From SCGC-AG-212-J23 sp035649175 (GTDB lineage Bacteria; Pseudomonadota; Gammaproteobacteria; Burkholderiales; SG8-39), in contig DASRKB010000166.1 in the NCBI GenBank assembly GCA_035649175.1, forward strand, positions 1 to 40,879: DNA of 40,879 bases, written 5' to 3'. Positions within the stretch are counted from its first letter, which is position 1, and each line of letters begins with the position of its first letter. Under the pieces are notes generated by a model. That model was not told the DNA's origin. It did not search any database and saw only the letters and a program-made list of their open reading frames with translations. The translations under genes and the position numbers were made by a program. Shown here piece by piece: positions 17,040 through 25,387 of this stretch.

Positions 17040-18132
17040 CGCGGTCGTTATCGGAGCGGGCGTGGTGGGCCTTGCGGCGGCGCGCGCGCTCGCCCTGGCG
17101 GGTCGCGAGGTCGTGATCCTCGAGGCCGAGGAGGCGATCGGCACCCACACCAGCTCGCGGAACTCCGAGGTGATCCACGCCGGGATCTACTACCCGAAAG
17201 GCTCCCTCAAGGCGCGCGCCTGCGTGGAGGGCAAGCGCCGGCTCTACGAGTACTGCGCCGCGCGAGGCGTGCCGCACAGGCGCTGCGGCAAGCTGATCGT
17301 CGCGACGAGCGAGGAGCAGAACGGAGAGCTTGAAAGCATCGGGGAGAAAGCAGAGGCGAACGGGGTCCTGGATCTGAGGTGGCTGAGCCGTGGCGAAGCG
17401 AAGGAGATGGAGCCCGAGGTCGCCTGCGCGGCCGCGCTGCACTCGCCCTCCACTGGCATCATCGACAGCCACGCCCTGATGCTCGCCTATCTCGGGGATG
17501 CGGAGCGCAGCGGCGCGATGCTCGCCCTGAAAAGTCCGGTGGAAAGGATAGGCGTTGGTCCCGAGGGGTTCGCAATTCATGTGAAAGCCGCCGACCCGGT
17601 GCTCGCGGCCATCGTCGTCAACAGCGCCGGCCTGCGCGCGCCGTCGGTGGCGAGGGCGATCGAGGGCCTCGATCCTGCCTTCGTGCCACGCGAGCTGTAC
17701 GCGAAGGGCAACTATTACTCGCTCGCGCGCCGCTCGCCGTTCTCGCGGCTCGTCTACCCGGTGCCGGAGCCTGGCGGGCTCGGGGTGCACGTCACGATCG
17801 ATCTCGCGGGACAGGCGCGCTTCGGTCCGGACGTCGAGTGGGTCGAGCGCATCGGAGGCGAAAATGATTACGCGGTCGACCCCCTCCGGGCCGAGCGCTT
17901 CTACGCGGCGATCCGCCGCTACTGGCCCGGGCTCCCGGACGGGGCGCTGCTTCCCGGCTACAGCGGGATCCGCCCCAAGACCGCAGGCCCGGGCGAGCCG
18001 GCGCCCGACTTCGAGGTGCAGGGCCCGCGAGCGCATGGCGTCCCTGGGCTGGTGAACCTCTTCGGCATCGAGTCGCCGGGGCTCACTGCGAGCCTGGCCA
18101 TCGCCGATATCGCGGCCGCGGAACTGCGGTAA
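17026..18132 (+). CDS. L-2-hydroxyglutarate dehydrogenase/oxidase-like FAD enzyme
   Basis: DAO-superfamily flavoprotein of 368 residues. Seen: GAGVVGLAAARALALAGREV near residue 10 for FAD, the L2HGDH-family segment TSSRNSEVIHAGIYYPKGSL near residue 45, GKLIVATSEEQ, and the C-terminal GYSGIRPK and GIESPGLTASLAIAD. LhgO-type enzymes oxidise L-2-hydroxyglutarate to 2-oxoglutarate at the membrane and pass electrons to quinone. The gene overlaps the MFS gene by 14 nt and is followed after 57 nt by a TRAP transporter. Being with 5-oxoprolinase and a C4/C5-acid transporter type, a 2-hydroxy acid substrate is reasonable, but other hydroxy acids or amino acids fit the fold. Confidence 0.85.
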   Translation: MEKLDAVVIGAGVVGLAAARALALAGREVVILEAEEAIGTHTSSRNSEVIHAGIYYPKGSLKARACVEGKRRLYEYCAARGVPHRRCGKLIVATSEEQNGELESIGEKAEANGVLDLRWLSRGEAKEMEPEVACAAALHSPSTGIIDSHALMLAYLGDAERSGAMLALKSPVERIGVGPEGFAIHVKAADPVLAAIVVNSAGLRAPSVARAIEGLDPAFVPRELYAKGNYYSLARRSPFSRLVYPVPEPGGLGVHVTIDLAGQARFGPDVEWVERIGGENDYAVDPLRAERFYAAIRRYWPGLPDGALLPGYSGIRPKTAGPGEPAPDFEVQGPRAHGVPGLVNLFGIESPGLTASLAIADIAAAELR

Positions 18133-18189
18133 CGTTGACACCGCCGAGGCGCCGAAACAACAATCCCGCTTCCAGAACAAGGAGGACAC

Positions 18190-19164
18190 GTGACCAACCG
18201 CAGAGCAGTGCTGGGCGCAGCCGTCGCGCTGCTGTTCGCCGCCGGCGCACAGGCGCAGACCAAGTGGGACATGCCGACGCCCTATTCCGACGGCGAGTTC
18301 CACACCCGCAACGTCAAGATGTTCGTCGAGGAGGTGCAGAAGGCGACCGGCGGCAAGCTGGACATCACCGTGCACTCCAACGGCTCGCTCATCAAGCACC
18401 CGGACATCTTGCGCGCGGTGTCCACCGGCCAGGTGAACATCGCCGAATTCCTGCTCGGCCAGTTCGGCAACGAGGACCCGGTGTTCGCCGCCGATAACAT
18501 CCCGTTCGTGGCCGCCGGCTACGACTCGGCCTGGAAGTTCTACCAGGCGCAGAAGCCCGAGCTGCAGAAGAGCCTGGAGAAGCGCAGCCTGCGGCTGCTC
18601 TACTCGGTGGCCTGGCCCGGCCAGGGCATCTATACCAAGGAGCCGCTGAAGTCGGTCGAGGACCTGAAGGGGACCAAGTTCCGCACCTACAGCCCCCTCA
18701 CCGCGCGGCTCGCCGAGCTGCTCGGCGCAAGCCCCACCGTGATCCAGGTCCCTGAGATCCCGCAGATGTTCGCCACCGGCGCGGTGCAGGCGATGATCAC
18801 CTCGTCGGCCACCGGCACGTCCACCAAGGCCTGGGAGTTCGTCAAGAACTACTACAGGACGAGCGCCTTCCACCCGAAGAACGTGGTGGTGGCGAACCAG
18901 CGCGCCTTCTCGCGCCTGTCCAAGGAAGACCAGGGCGCGCTCACCAAGGCGGCCGCCGCCGCCGAGAAACGCGGCTGGGAGATGTCCAGGCAGCGAGAGA
19001 AGGAAGGCGACGCGACCCTCGCCAAGAACGGCATGACCGTGCACGAGCCCGACGCCAAGATGAAGTCCGCGTTCCAGAAGGTCGGCGCGCAGATGGCGAC
19101 CGAGTGGGAGAAGCAGGCGGGCGCGCCCGGCCAGGCGATCCTCAAGCGTTACCGCAGTAAGTAA
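18190..19164 (+). CDS. dctP: TRAP transporter substrate-binding protein (DctP family)
   Basis: Periplasmic receptor of a tripartite ATP-independent transporter for organic acids; 324 residues. Seen: signal peptide with Ala-X-Ala cleavage after AAGAQA (residue about 22), mature start QTKWDMPTPYSDGEFHTR, and the carboxylate-binding Arg region KGTKFRTYSPLTARLAELLG near residue 165. The GTG start at 18190 is supported by AAGGAGG at 18179-18185, one of the best ribosome sites in the window. It starts a three-gene TRAP unit. The substrate is not readable; monocarboxylates, dicarboxylates and hydroxy acids are all family ligands. Confidence 0.92.
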   Translation: MTNRRAVLGAAVALLFAAGAQAQTKWDMPTPYSDGEFHTRNVKMFVEEVQKATGGKLDITVHSNGSLIKHPDILRAVSTGQVNIAEFLLGQFGNEDPVFAADNIPFVAAGYDSAWKFYQAQKPELQKSLEKRSLRLLYSVAWPGQGIYTKEPLKSVEDLKGTKFRTYSPLTARLAELLGASPTVIQVPEIPQMFATGAVQAMITSSATGTSTKAWEFVKNYYRTSAFHPKNVVVANQRAFSRLSKEDQGALTKAAAAAEKRGWEMSRQREKEGDATLAKNGMTVHEPDAKMKSAFQKVGAQMATEWEKQAGAPGQAILKRYRSK

Positions 19165-19167
19165 GAC

Positions 19168-19701
19168 TTGAGGCGGGTCCTAGACCGCCTCTACGCCGCG
19201 AGCGGGGCGCTGGCAGCGGTCTGCCTCGCCTCGATCGCGGTCGTGATGCTCGCGCAGGCCGCGATGCGCGAGATGGGAATGCTCTTCCGTGGCGCCGACG
19301 ACATCGTGGCATGGCTCTGCGCCGCTTCGGCGTTCCTCGCCCTGGGTTACACCTTCCGCGCCGGAGAGCTGGTGCGCGTGGGCCTGGTGATCGAGCGACT
19401 GCCGCCAAGGGCGCGCCGGCACGTGGAGACGGCCTGCCTCGGCGCCGCGGCGCTCTTCGTGGGATACATGACCTACGCCGTGGTGCGCTTCGTCTACGAG
19501 AGCTGGCGGTTCGAGGAAGTGGCGCAGGGGCTGATCCAGCTGCCGATCTGGATCCCGCAGATGAGCCTCGTGATCGGCGCGATCGTGCTGCTGGTTGCGG
19601 TGCTCGACGAGCTCTGGGCGCACCTTGCCGCCGGCAAGACCGCCTACCAGGCGGCCGAGGACGCGCGCCGCGCCCAGTCGGACTTCCGGGATCATCTCTG
19701 A
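19168..19701 (+). CDS. dctQ: TRAP transporter small permease (DctQ family)
   Basis: Four-helix small membrane subunit, 177 residues. Hydrophobic segments are at about residues 10-30, 45-65, 90-110 and 130-150. Family wording includes RGADDIVAWLCAASAFLALGYTFR and QLPIWIPQMSLVIGAIVLLVAVL. The start appears to be TTG at 19168, three bases after the dctP stop and in the same frame. The next ATG is 26 codons further in and would cut the first helix, so TTG is preferred. The stop overlaps the dctM ATG (TGATG). Confidence 0.9.
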   Translation: MRRVLDRLYAASGALAAVCLASIAVVMLAQAAMREMGMLFRGADDIVAWLCAASAFLALGYTFRAGELVRVGLVIERLPPRARRHVETACLGAAALFVGYMTYAVVRFVYESWRFEEVAQGLIQLPIWIPQMSLVIGAIVLLVAVLDELWAHLAAGKTAYQAAEDARRAQSDFRDHL

Positions 19702-21014
19702 TGGGCACTCTCGCGGTCGCCTCGGTGCTGCTCGCGCTACTGCTCGTGCTGCTCGCCGGCGGCTTGTGGATCGCCATGGGCATGAGCGTGGTGGCGTGGG
19801 CCGGGCTGCAGTACTTCACCTCGAGCCCGCCGGAGGTGAACCTCTTCCAGTCCTTCTGGGGCTCGAGCGCGTCGTGGACGATCGCCGCGCTCCCGCTGTT
19901 CGTCTGGATGGGCGAGATACTGTTCCGCACCCGCCTGTCCGAAGAGATGTTCGAGGGCCTCTCCCCCTGGCTGGGCTGGCTGCCGGGGCGGCTCATGCAC
20001 GTGAACATCTTCGGCTGCGCAATCTTCGCCGCCGTGTCCGGCTCCTCGGCGGCGACCTGCGCGACCATCGGCAAGGTGGCGCTGCCGGAGCTGAAGAAGC
20101 GCGGCTACGACGAGCGCATGTGTCTGGGATCGCTGTGCGGCGCCGGCACGCTCGGACTGCTCATTCCGCCCTCGATCATCATGATCGTCTACGCGGTGGC
20201 GGCCGAGGTGTCGATCCTGAAGATGTTCCTCGCCGGCGTCCTGCCCGGCGTGCTGCTCGTCTCGCTCTTCGCCGGCTACATCGCCATCTGGGCGCTGCTG
20301 CATCCAGGCGCCACGCCCCGGCACGTCGATGACCTGAGCTTCGCCGAGCGCCTGCGCCGCGCGCGCAACCTGATCCCCTGCCTGATCCTCATCTTTTTCG
20401 TGATGGGGGTCATGTTCACCGGATACGCCACCGCGACGGAGGCGGCCGCCTTCGGCGTGCTCGGCGCGCTGGGCATCGCGTGGTGGAGCGGCTCGCTCGG
20501 CTGGGAAAGCGTCCGCGAGAGCCTCATGGGCGCGACGCGGCTCTCCTGCATGATCCTCTTCATCCTCGCCGGCGCCGCCTTCCTCAGCTCTTGCATGGCT
20601 TTCACCGGCATCCCGCGCGCGCTCGCCGAGTGGGTGAGCTCGCTCAACACCAGCCCCTACGCGCTGATCGCGGTGCTGGCGGTCGTCTACCTCGCGCTCG
20701 GCATGGCGATGGACGGCATCTCGATGATCGTCCTCACCATGACGATCGTGCTGCCCATGATCGAGGCCGCCGGCTTCGACCTCATCTGGTTCGGCATCTT
20801 CATCGTCATCCTGGTCGAGATCGGCCAGATCACCCCGCCGGTGGGCTTCAACCTGTTCGTGCTGCAGACGATGAGCGGCCGCGACGCGCACTATGTCGCC
20901 GTCGCCTCGATCCCGTTCTTCGTCGTGATGCTCGCCTGCGTCGCCGTGGTCGTGGCGTTTCCCGAGATCGCGACCTGGCTGCCCGAGAAGGTGCTCGGCG
21001 CCACTCTCAAGTAG
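19701..21014 (+). CDS. dctM: TRAP transporter large permease (DctM family)
   Basis: Na+-coupled transport subunit of 437 residues with about 12 helices. Seen: GCAIFAAVSGSSAATCATIGKVALPELKKRGYD, the hallmark of the first half near residue 115, LGLLIPPSIIMIVYAVAAEV, and in the second half LGMAMDGISMIVLTMTIVLP and EIGQITPPVGFNLFVLQT. ATG 19701 overlaps the dctQ stop; an open extension to 19311 in this frame is only the shadow of dctQ. It completes the receptor/small/large TRAP set. Confidence 0.93.
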   Translation: MGTLAVASVLLALLLVLLAGGLWIAMGMSVVAWAGLQYFTSSPPEVNLFQSFWGSSASWTIAALPLFVWMGEILFRTRLSEEMFEGLSPWLGWLPGRLMHVNIFGCAIFAAVSGSSAATCATIGKVALPELKKRGYDERMCLGSLCGAGTLGLLIPPSIIMIVYAVAAEVSILKMFLAGVLPGVLLVSLFAGYIAIWALLHPGATPRHVDDLSFAERLRRARNLIPCLILIFFVMGVMFTGYATATEAAAFGVLGALGIAWWSGSLGWESVRESLMGATRLSCMILFILAGAAFLSSCMAFTGIPRALAEWVSSLNTSPYALIAVLAVVYLALGMAMDGISMIVLTMTIVLPMIEAAGFDLIWFGIFIVILVEIGQITPPVGFNLFVLQTMSGRDAHYVAVASIPFFVVMLACVAVVVAFPEIATWLPEKVLGATLK

Positions 21015-21035
21015 TCCTTTCGGCCCACGACTGCC

Positions 21036-21059
21036 CCGCCGGCCCTCAGCGCCCGGCGG
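21036..21059 (+). terminator. GC-rich hairpin after the TRAP genes
   Basis: CCGCCGG (21036-21042) and CCGGCGG (21053-21059) form a perfect 7-bp stem with a 10-base loop, 22 nt after the dctM stop. No U tract follows. It may end the TRAP transcript. Confidence 0.35.
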
Positions 21060-21061
21060 CG

Positions 21062-21067
21062 TAGATT
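21062..21067 (+). promoter_or_regulatory. TAGATT box 7 nt before the ATP-grasp start
   Basis: TAGATT followed by seven bases and the ATG at 21075; no Shine-Dalgarno. A variant of the TAGAAT start-proximal box found at other genes in the window. Confidence 0.3.
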
Positions 21068-21074
21068 CGGGCGC

Positions 21075-22304
21075 ATGGAATCCCGGGAGGCGGTGGTCTG
21101 CGCGGGCAGCTCCGGCATCAACGCCCTCGCCACCGTCCGCTCCCTCGGCCGCCGGGGCGTTCCGGTGCATGTGTTCGCGCTGAAGGCGAGCCGCCAGATC
21201 GCGACGGCGAGCCGCTACTGCGCCGGCAGCACCCTCGTCGAGCACCCCGAGGACTTGTGCACCGCGCTCCTGGATTTCGCGCGCCGGCGTGCGCTGCGCC
21301 CGGTGCTCTTCTTCGACAACGACCCGATGATGACGCTGCTCGCGCCGCACGCGGCGGTGCTCGGGGCGCGCTTCGTGCTCGTCGATCCACTCGCCGACGC
21401 AGCGCGGCTCACCGACAAGCAGTTCCAGACCGGCCTCGCACGCCGCTGCGGCATCGCGGTGCCGCGCACGTGGTTCCCGACCAACTGGGGCGGGCTGCGC
21501 GCCATCCGCAGCGCGAAGCGCCTCATCGCCAAGCCGCGCGGCCGCGCGGACTTCAAGGCGCTGGTGGCGGACTCGGCCGACGAGCTCGCCGCCGAGCTGC
21601 GCCGCCGGGATTGCACGCCCGATCAGGTGCTCGTGCAGGAGTACGTCGAGGGCGGGGACGCCCAGATCTACGCCGGGCTCGCGTACCGCGCCTCGAGCGT
21701 CGATCGCTGCTTCGTGTTCAGCGCGCGCAAGCTGCGCCAGTCCGAGCCCGGGGTGGGCGTAATGGCGGTCGGCCAGGCGGTCGACGAGCCGCAGGTGCGC
21801 GAGATGACGCGGCGTCTCGCGCGCGCGACAGGCGCGCGCGGCGTGCTGTGCGCCGAGTACAAGCTCGACCCCAGCGACGGGCGTTACTACTTCATCGAGT
21901 GGAATCCGCGCCCGGCGTACTTCCAGTCGATCGGTTGGAGATCCGGCTTCGATCTCGCCTGGCTCGCCTGGTGCGATCACTTGGATCCGGCGCAGCTGCT
22001 CGCGCGCCCCGCCTTCGGCGCGACCGGCCACTACTGGATCAACCTGCACCTGGATCTGACGCACCTCGCCAAGGCCCCGCGCACCGCCGCGCGGCTCGCG
22101 ACCTGGCTGCCCTATGTCCGCCCGTGCGAATGGGCAGTGCTCGCGCTTGACGACCCGCGCCCCTGGGCGCTCGCAATGCGCGGCCTCGGGCGGTGGATCA
22201 GGGATGCAGCTGCCAGGCGAGGCGCAGAAGCCCCTGCGGCGCCGCGAGCCGCGGCAGTCGCAGCGGGTCCGAGCCCGGGCGCACGTCCTCCTGTGCCCCC
22301 GTGA
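21075..22304 (+). CDS. ATP-grasp ligase-like protein
   Basis: ATP-grasp fold protein of 409 residues, similar to carboxylate-amine ligase / D-aspartate-ligase-like proteins often encoded in surface-polysaccharide regions. Seen: N-terminal nucleotide-fold VVCAGSSGINALATVRSLG, a TDKQFQTGLARRCGIAVPRT linker, the ATP-binding strand RLIAKPRGRADFKALV, QVLVQEYVEGGDAQIYAG, and the metal-binding end YFIEWNPRPAYFQSIGW. The reaction would join a carboxylate and an amine with ATP. The last 35 residues or so are Ala/Pro-rich, lie antisense to the deacetylase C-terminus and look like a tail beyond the fold. The 107-nt tail-to-tail overlap is unusually long for this window. Confidence 0.75.
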   Translation: MESREAVVCAGSSGINALATVRSLGRRGVPVHVFALKASRQIATASRYCAGSTLVEHPEDLCTALLDFARRRALRPVLFFDNDPMMTLLAPHAAVLGARFVLVDPLADAARLTDKQFQTGLARRCGIAVPRTWFPTNWGGLRAIRSAKRLIAKPRGRADFKALVADSADELAAELRRRDCTPDQVLVQEYVEGGDAQIYAGLAYRASSVDRCFVFSARKLRQSEPGVGVMAVGQAVDEPQVREMTRRLARATGARGVLCAEYKLDPSDGRYYFIEWNPRPAYFQSIGWRSGFDLAWLAWCDHLDPAQLLARPAFGATGHYWINLHLDLTHLAKAPRTAARLATWLPYVRPCEWAVLALDDPRPWALAMRGLGRWIRDAAARRGAEAPAAPRAAAVAAGPSPGARPPVPP

Positions 22305-23067
22305 CCGCCAGGCGATACGCGCGGCGCGCGAGCCGCAGCGCCGTCTCGTTGATCTCGCCATTCGGATAGCAGAAGAGCTCGGCGCGCCGCCCGAGGCGCT
22401 TCTCCAGCAGTTCTCGGCTGCCGCAGATCTCCTCCTCCGCCTGCGCCGGCGTAAGGCTCGACAGGATCGGATGCGAGAGCGTGTGCGAGCCGATCGTCAC
22501 CAGCGTCGGGTCGAGCCGGCGCAGCTCCTCCCAGCTCGCGAGATCGAAGGCTTCGCGCTCCTCGTCCGACGGGCGGTAACCGGGCGTGTCCTCCTCGATG
22601 CGCCTCTCGACCACGCGCCGCGTCGCGAGGTCGAGCCGCTTCATCTGCTCGATCAGTCGGTCGATGTCCGCGGCGCCGGCGCCGAGGCTGCGCAGGCGGG
22701 CGCGCGCCTCGTGGTTCCATAGCCAGCGCCGCTCGTCGATGAGTGCGGGGCACACGAAAAAGGTCGCGGGCAGCCCCAGCCTGCGCAGGATCGGATAGGC
22801 GACCTCGACATTGCTGCGCAGGCCGTCGTCGAACGTGAGCGCCAGGGCGCCGCGCCTTCCGCCGGCGATTCCCTCCAGCCCTACCACCTCGAAGCGCCGC
22901 GCGAGGTAGCGAAGCTGACGCTCGAGCGCGACCGCCTCGGTGCGCGGCGTGCCATGGAACATGAGGATGCGGGCCGGTGCGGCGCGCGCGGCACGGCGCG
23001 TGCCCCACACGCGCCAAAGCGCGACCGGAACGCGAGCGAGCCCGCGGGCACGCAGGGCAATGTCCAT
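22198..23067 (-). CDS. Polysaccharide deacetylase (NodB / CE4 family)
   Basis: Carbohydrate esterase 4 domain protein of 289 residues that would remove acetyl groups from GlcNAc-type polymers. Seen: ILMFHGTPRTEA near residue 35, motif 1 LTFDDGLRSN with the catalytic base and metal Asp, motif 2 GSHTLSHP (HxxxH metal ligands), and FCYPNGEINE late in the domain. No signal peptide is clear at the ATG 23067 start (MDIALRARGL), so it may act in the cytoplasm or be exported otherwise. It converges on the ATP-grasp gene with 107 nt overlap and is divergent from nnr with 42 nt between the starts. A longer open frame to 23727 is antisense to nnr. Confidence 0.87.
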   Translation of the reverse strand: MDIALRARGLARVPVALWRVWGTRRAARAAPARILMFHGTPRTEAVALERQLRYLARRFEVVGLEGIAGGRRGALALTFDDGLRSNVEVAYPILRRLGLPATFFVCPALIDERRWLWNHEARARLRSLGAGAADIDRLIEQMKRLDLATRRVVERRIEEDTPGYRPSDEEREAFDLASWEELRRLDPTLVTIGSHTLSHPILSSLTPAQAEEEICGSRELLEKRLGRRAELFCYPNGEINETALRLARRAYRLAVTGAQEDVRPGSDPLRLPRLAAPQGLLRLAWQLHP

Positions 23068-23097
23068 GGCGTGCCATCCTAGCCCGCCTTTGAAACG

Positions 23098-23103
23098 TAG
23101 AAT
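23098..23103 (+). promoter_or_regulatory. TAGAAT box 6 nt before the nnr start
   Basis: TAGAAT followed by exactly six bases and ATG 23110, with no Shine-Dalgarno. It lies in the 42-nt divergent gap with the deacetylase gene. A -10 in this position would start the transcript at about the ATG. Confidence 0.45.
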
Positions 23104-23109
23104 GCGCGC

Positions 23110-24501
23110 ATGGATGGCCCGATCTACCCGAGTACGCAGATCCGCCGCATCGAGCAGGCCGCCGCGGATTCGGTCCCGCCGCTGATGGAGCGCGCCGGCG
23201 CCGCCGCAGCGGCGCTCGCGGCGACGCTCGTGCCCGACAACCGCAAGGACGTGCTCGTGCTCGCCGGGCCGGGCAACAACGGCGGCGACGCGCGCATCGT
23301 CGCGAAGCTGCTGAAGGAACGCTTCTTCCGCGTCACGCTCGCCTCCTCGCCGGAGGAGATTGCGGCCGAGCGCGACTGGGGCCTCGTGGTCGACGGGCTT
23401 TTCGGCATCGGCCTCGCCCGCGACATCGAGGGCCCGCACGCGCTTCTCGTGGACATCGCGAACCGGCAGCGCTGCCCGGTGCTCGCGCTCGACATCCCGA
23501 GCGGCATCCACGCCGACACCGGCCGGGTGCTCGGGCGCGCGATCCGCGCGACCCACACCATCACCTTCATCGGCCTCAAGCCCGGCCTGCTCACCCTCGA
23601 TGGCCCGGACCACGCCGGCGAGATCGTCGTTGAAACCCTTGGCGTGCCGCTTCCTCCCGCGTCGGCCTGGGTCTGCTCGCCTTCGCTTTTCCGCGAAGCG
23701 CTCAAGCGCCGGCCGCGCAACTTCCACAAGGGCCAGGCGGGGTCACTGGCCGTCCTCGGCGGCGCCGCCGGCATGACCGGTGCCGCGCTGCTCGCCGGCC
23801 GCGCCGCCCTCAAGCTCGGTGCGGGACGGGTGTACGTCGGACTCCTCGACCAGCACGAGACATTCGACTTCACGACCCCTGAGCTGATGATCCGCCATGT
23901 CGACGACGCGCTCGGCCTCGACCTCGACGCGCTGGTCGTCGGACCGGGCCTCGGCGACAGCGAGCGGGCGGAGACGGTGCTCGGCGCGGCGCTGGCGAGT
24001 GACATCCCGTGCGTGCTCGATGCCGACGGCCTGAACCTCCTTTCCCAGAATCCATCGTTCCGCGAAGCGTGCGCGCACCGCACGGCGCAAACCATCGTGA
24101 CGCCGCATCCCGCGGAAGCGGCGCGCCTGCTCGGCTCGAACGTCGCGGCGGTGCAGGACGATCGCGTCAAGGCCGCGCGCATGATCTCGGAGAACCTCAA
24201 CGCGCACGTCGTGCTGAAGGGCAACGGCAGCATCGTCGCGGCGCGAGACGGCCACTGGTTCGTCAACGCGACCGGCAATCCGGGCATGGCGAGCGCCGGT
24301 ATGGGCGATGTGCTCGCGGGCCTCCTCGGCGCGCTGCTCGCCCAGCGCTATACGGGTGAGCTCGCCGCGGTGCTGGGCACTCACCTTCACGGCGCCGCCG
24401 CCGATGCGCTGGTGCGCGAGGGCACCGGCCCGGTCGGCGTCACCGCGAGCGAAGTCGTGGACGCCTCCCGCCGGCTCTGGAACGCCTGGCTTGCCATCTA
24501 G
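23110..24501 (+). CDS. nnr: Bifunctional NAD(P)H-hydrate epimerase / ADP-dependent dehydratase
   Basis: Metabolite-repair enzyme: the N-terminal YjeF domain epimerises R- to S-NAD(P)HX and the C-terminal ribokinase-like domain dehydrates S-NAD(P)HX with ADP. It has 463 residues, slightly short of the E. coli fusion. Seen: epimerase motif VLVLAGPGNNGGDARIVAKL near residue 50, LVVDGLFGIGLARDI and VLALDIPSGIHADTG; dehydratase motifs HKGQAGSLAVLGGAAGMTGA, LVVGPGLGDS, VLDADGLNLL, TPHPAEAARLL, VVLKGNGSIV, and NATGNPGMASAGMGDVLAGL with the catalytic Asp. The N-terminus MDGPIYPSTQIRRIEQ is normal, which fixes the start. The TAG stop lies in the palindromic repeat copy B. Confidence 0.95.
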   Translation: MDGPIYPSTQIRRIEQAAADSVPPLMERAGAAAAALAATLVPDNRKDVLVLAGPGNNGGDARIVAKLLKERFFRVTLASSPEEIAAERDWGLVVDGLFGIGLARDIEGPHALLVDIANRQRCPVLALDIPSGIHADTGRVLGRAIRATHTITFIGLKPGLLTLDGPDHAGEIVVETLGVPLPPASAWVCSPSLFREALKRRPRNFHKGQAGSLAVLGGAAGMTGAALLAGRAALKLGAGRVYVGLLDQHETFDFTTPELMIRHVDDALGLDLDALVVGPGLGDSERAETVLGAALASDIPCVLDADGLNLLSQNPSFREACAHRTAQTIVTPHPAEAARLLGSNVAAVQDDRVKAARMISENLNAHVVLKGNGSIVAARDGHWFVNATGNPGMASAGMGDVLAGLLGALLAQRYTGELAAVLGTHLHGAAADALVREGTGPVGVTASEVVDASRRLWNAWLAI

Positions 24502-24522
24502 ATCGGGGTCAGACCCCGATCT
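24500..24522. repeat. Intergenic palindrome, copy B
   Basis: Arms AGATCGGGGTC and GACCCCGATCT (11 bp each, perfect) around one central A, followed on the plus strand by four T. It sits between the convergent nnr and DUF1835 genes. The last base of the nnr stop and the final codons plus TGA of the DUF1835 gene fall inside it. It is well placed to act as a bidirectional terminator. Confidence 0.9.
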
Positions 24523-25357
24523 TTTCCGCCGCCGGGTCCCAGCGCCACGGAGAGTGCTCGTCCACGAGCACGCCGCCGAGCCATCTCGGAATGCGCCTTT
24601 CGCGCCGCCGGCTTTTCAGTACCCAGGAGCCGTCTCGCCGCGCGACGAGCCCTTCCCCCGCCATCCTTTCCAAGTGCCAGCGCAAGACAGTGTCGCCGAA
24701 ATAGGCGGGATCCTCCCTCGTCCTCTCGAATAGGGTAGCGAACTCCACCGGCCCGGAAGAGAGCGCCTCGAGGATCCGCCGCTCGAGAAGCGAGAGCCCG
24801 TCCGTCGTCCACGGAAACTCCTGCAGCTGCCGGCGCAGCGCGGCCCCGAGGAACGGCATCGCCGTGGCCGTTGGGATCCGCGAGGGATCCGGCGAGCGGA
24901 ACGCCGCCCAGGCGTCGCGACCTTCCTTCAGCATCTCTCTCGGCACAGATCTCCGCGAGGCAAACAGCTCGCGCATGCGCGCCGGCCCCATGTGACTGAC
25001 GTATTGCGCCTCGCAGACGAGGCTGAGCCGCGGATGGGGATGCGCGTGAAACCAGTCGAGGAGCTGGAGGAGCTGGAGCTGGTCGGTGAGATCGTGCTCG
25101 AACCACAAGACGACCTCGTCGTGATCGGCACCACCGCGGATCGCCTTGTCCCTGTCGACAAAGTGCTTCCGTAGGTCCGCTAACTGCCCCCATCCCGCGT
25201 CCGCGATGAAGCGTGCGCGCTCTTCCGAAAGCTCTGCAAGCGAGAGGCCCGCCCGCACCGGCCCTTCGTGCAGCACGTCCCGCCAAGGCAGCACGTCGCC
25301 GGCGAAGACCCTCGAAAGGCGCCCGGCGGCGATGTCGCCGTTCGTGACGTGCAGCAA
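24509..25357 (-). CDS. DUF1835 domain-containing protein
   Basis: Cytoplasmic protein of 282 residues with the DUF1835 N-terminus (LHVTNGDIAAGRL, LPWRDVLHEGPV) and an acidic patch (VVLWFEHDLTDQLQLLQLL). The C-terminal part (LSLLERRILEALSSGP to MAGEGLVARRDGSWV) looks like a winged-helix domain. The molecular function of the family is unknown to me. Start: TTG 25357 with GGAG 5 nt before it; the only in-frame codons upstream run to the topoisomerase stop at 25388-25390, so no ATG or GTG is available. The protein ends EKIGV-stop, and those final codons are the palindromic repeat. It is last in the run DM13, exported protein, topoisomerase IB, DUF1835. Confidence 0.8.
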   Translation of the reverse strand: MLHVTNGDIAAGRLSRVFAGDVLPWRDVLHEGPVRAGLSLAELSEERARFIADAGWGQLADLRKHFVDRDKAIRGGADHDEVVLWFEHDLTDQLQLLQLLDWFHAHPHPRLSLVCEAQYVSHMGPARMRELFASRRSVPREMLKEGRDAWAAFRSPDPSRIPTATAMPFLGAALRRQLQEFPWTTDGLSLLERRILEALSSGPVEFATLFERTREDPAYFGDTVLRWHLERMAGEGLVARRDGSWVLKSRRRERRIPRWLGGVLVDEHSPWRWDPAAEKIGV

Positions 25358-25387
25358 CGCTACTCCCGCAAGCCGACCGCGCGCACG

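Noticed and set aside
19737..22361. Minus-strand open frame of 874 codons
   Set aside because: Antisense to dctM and the ATP-grasp gene, both of which have clear family motifs.
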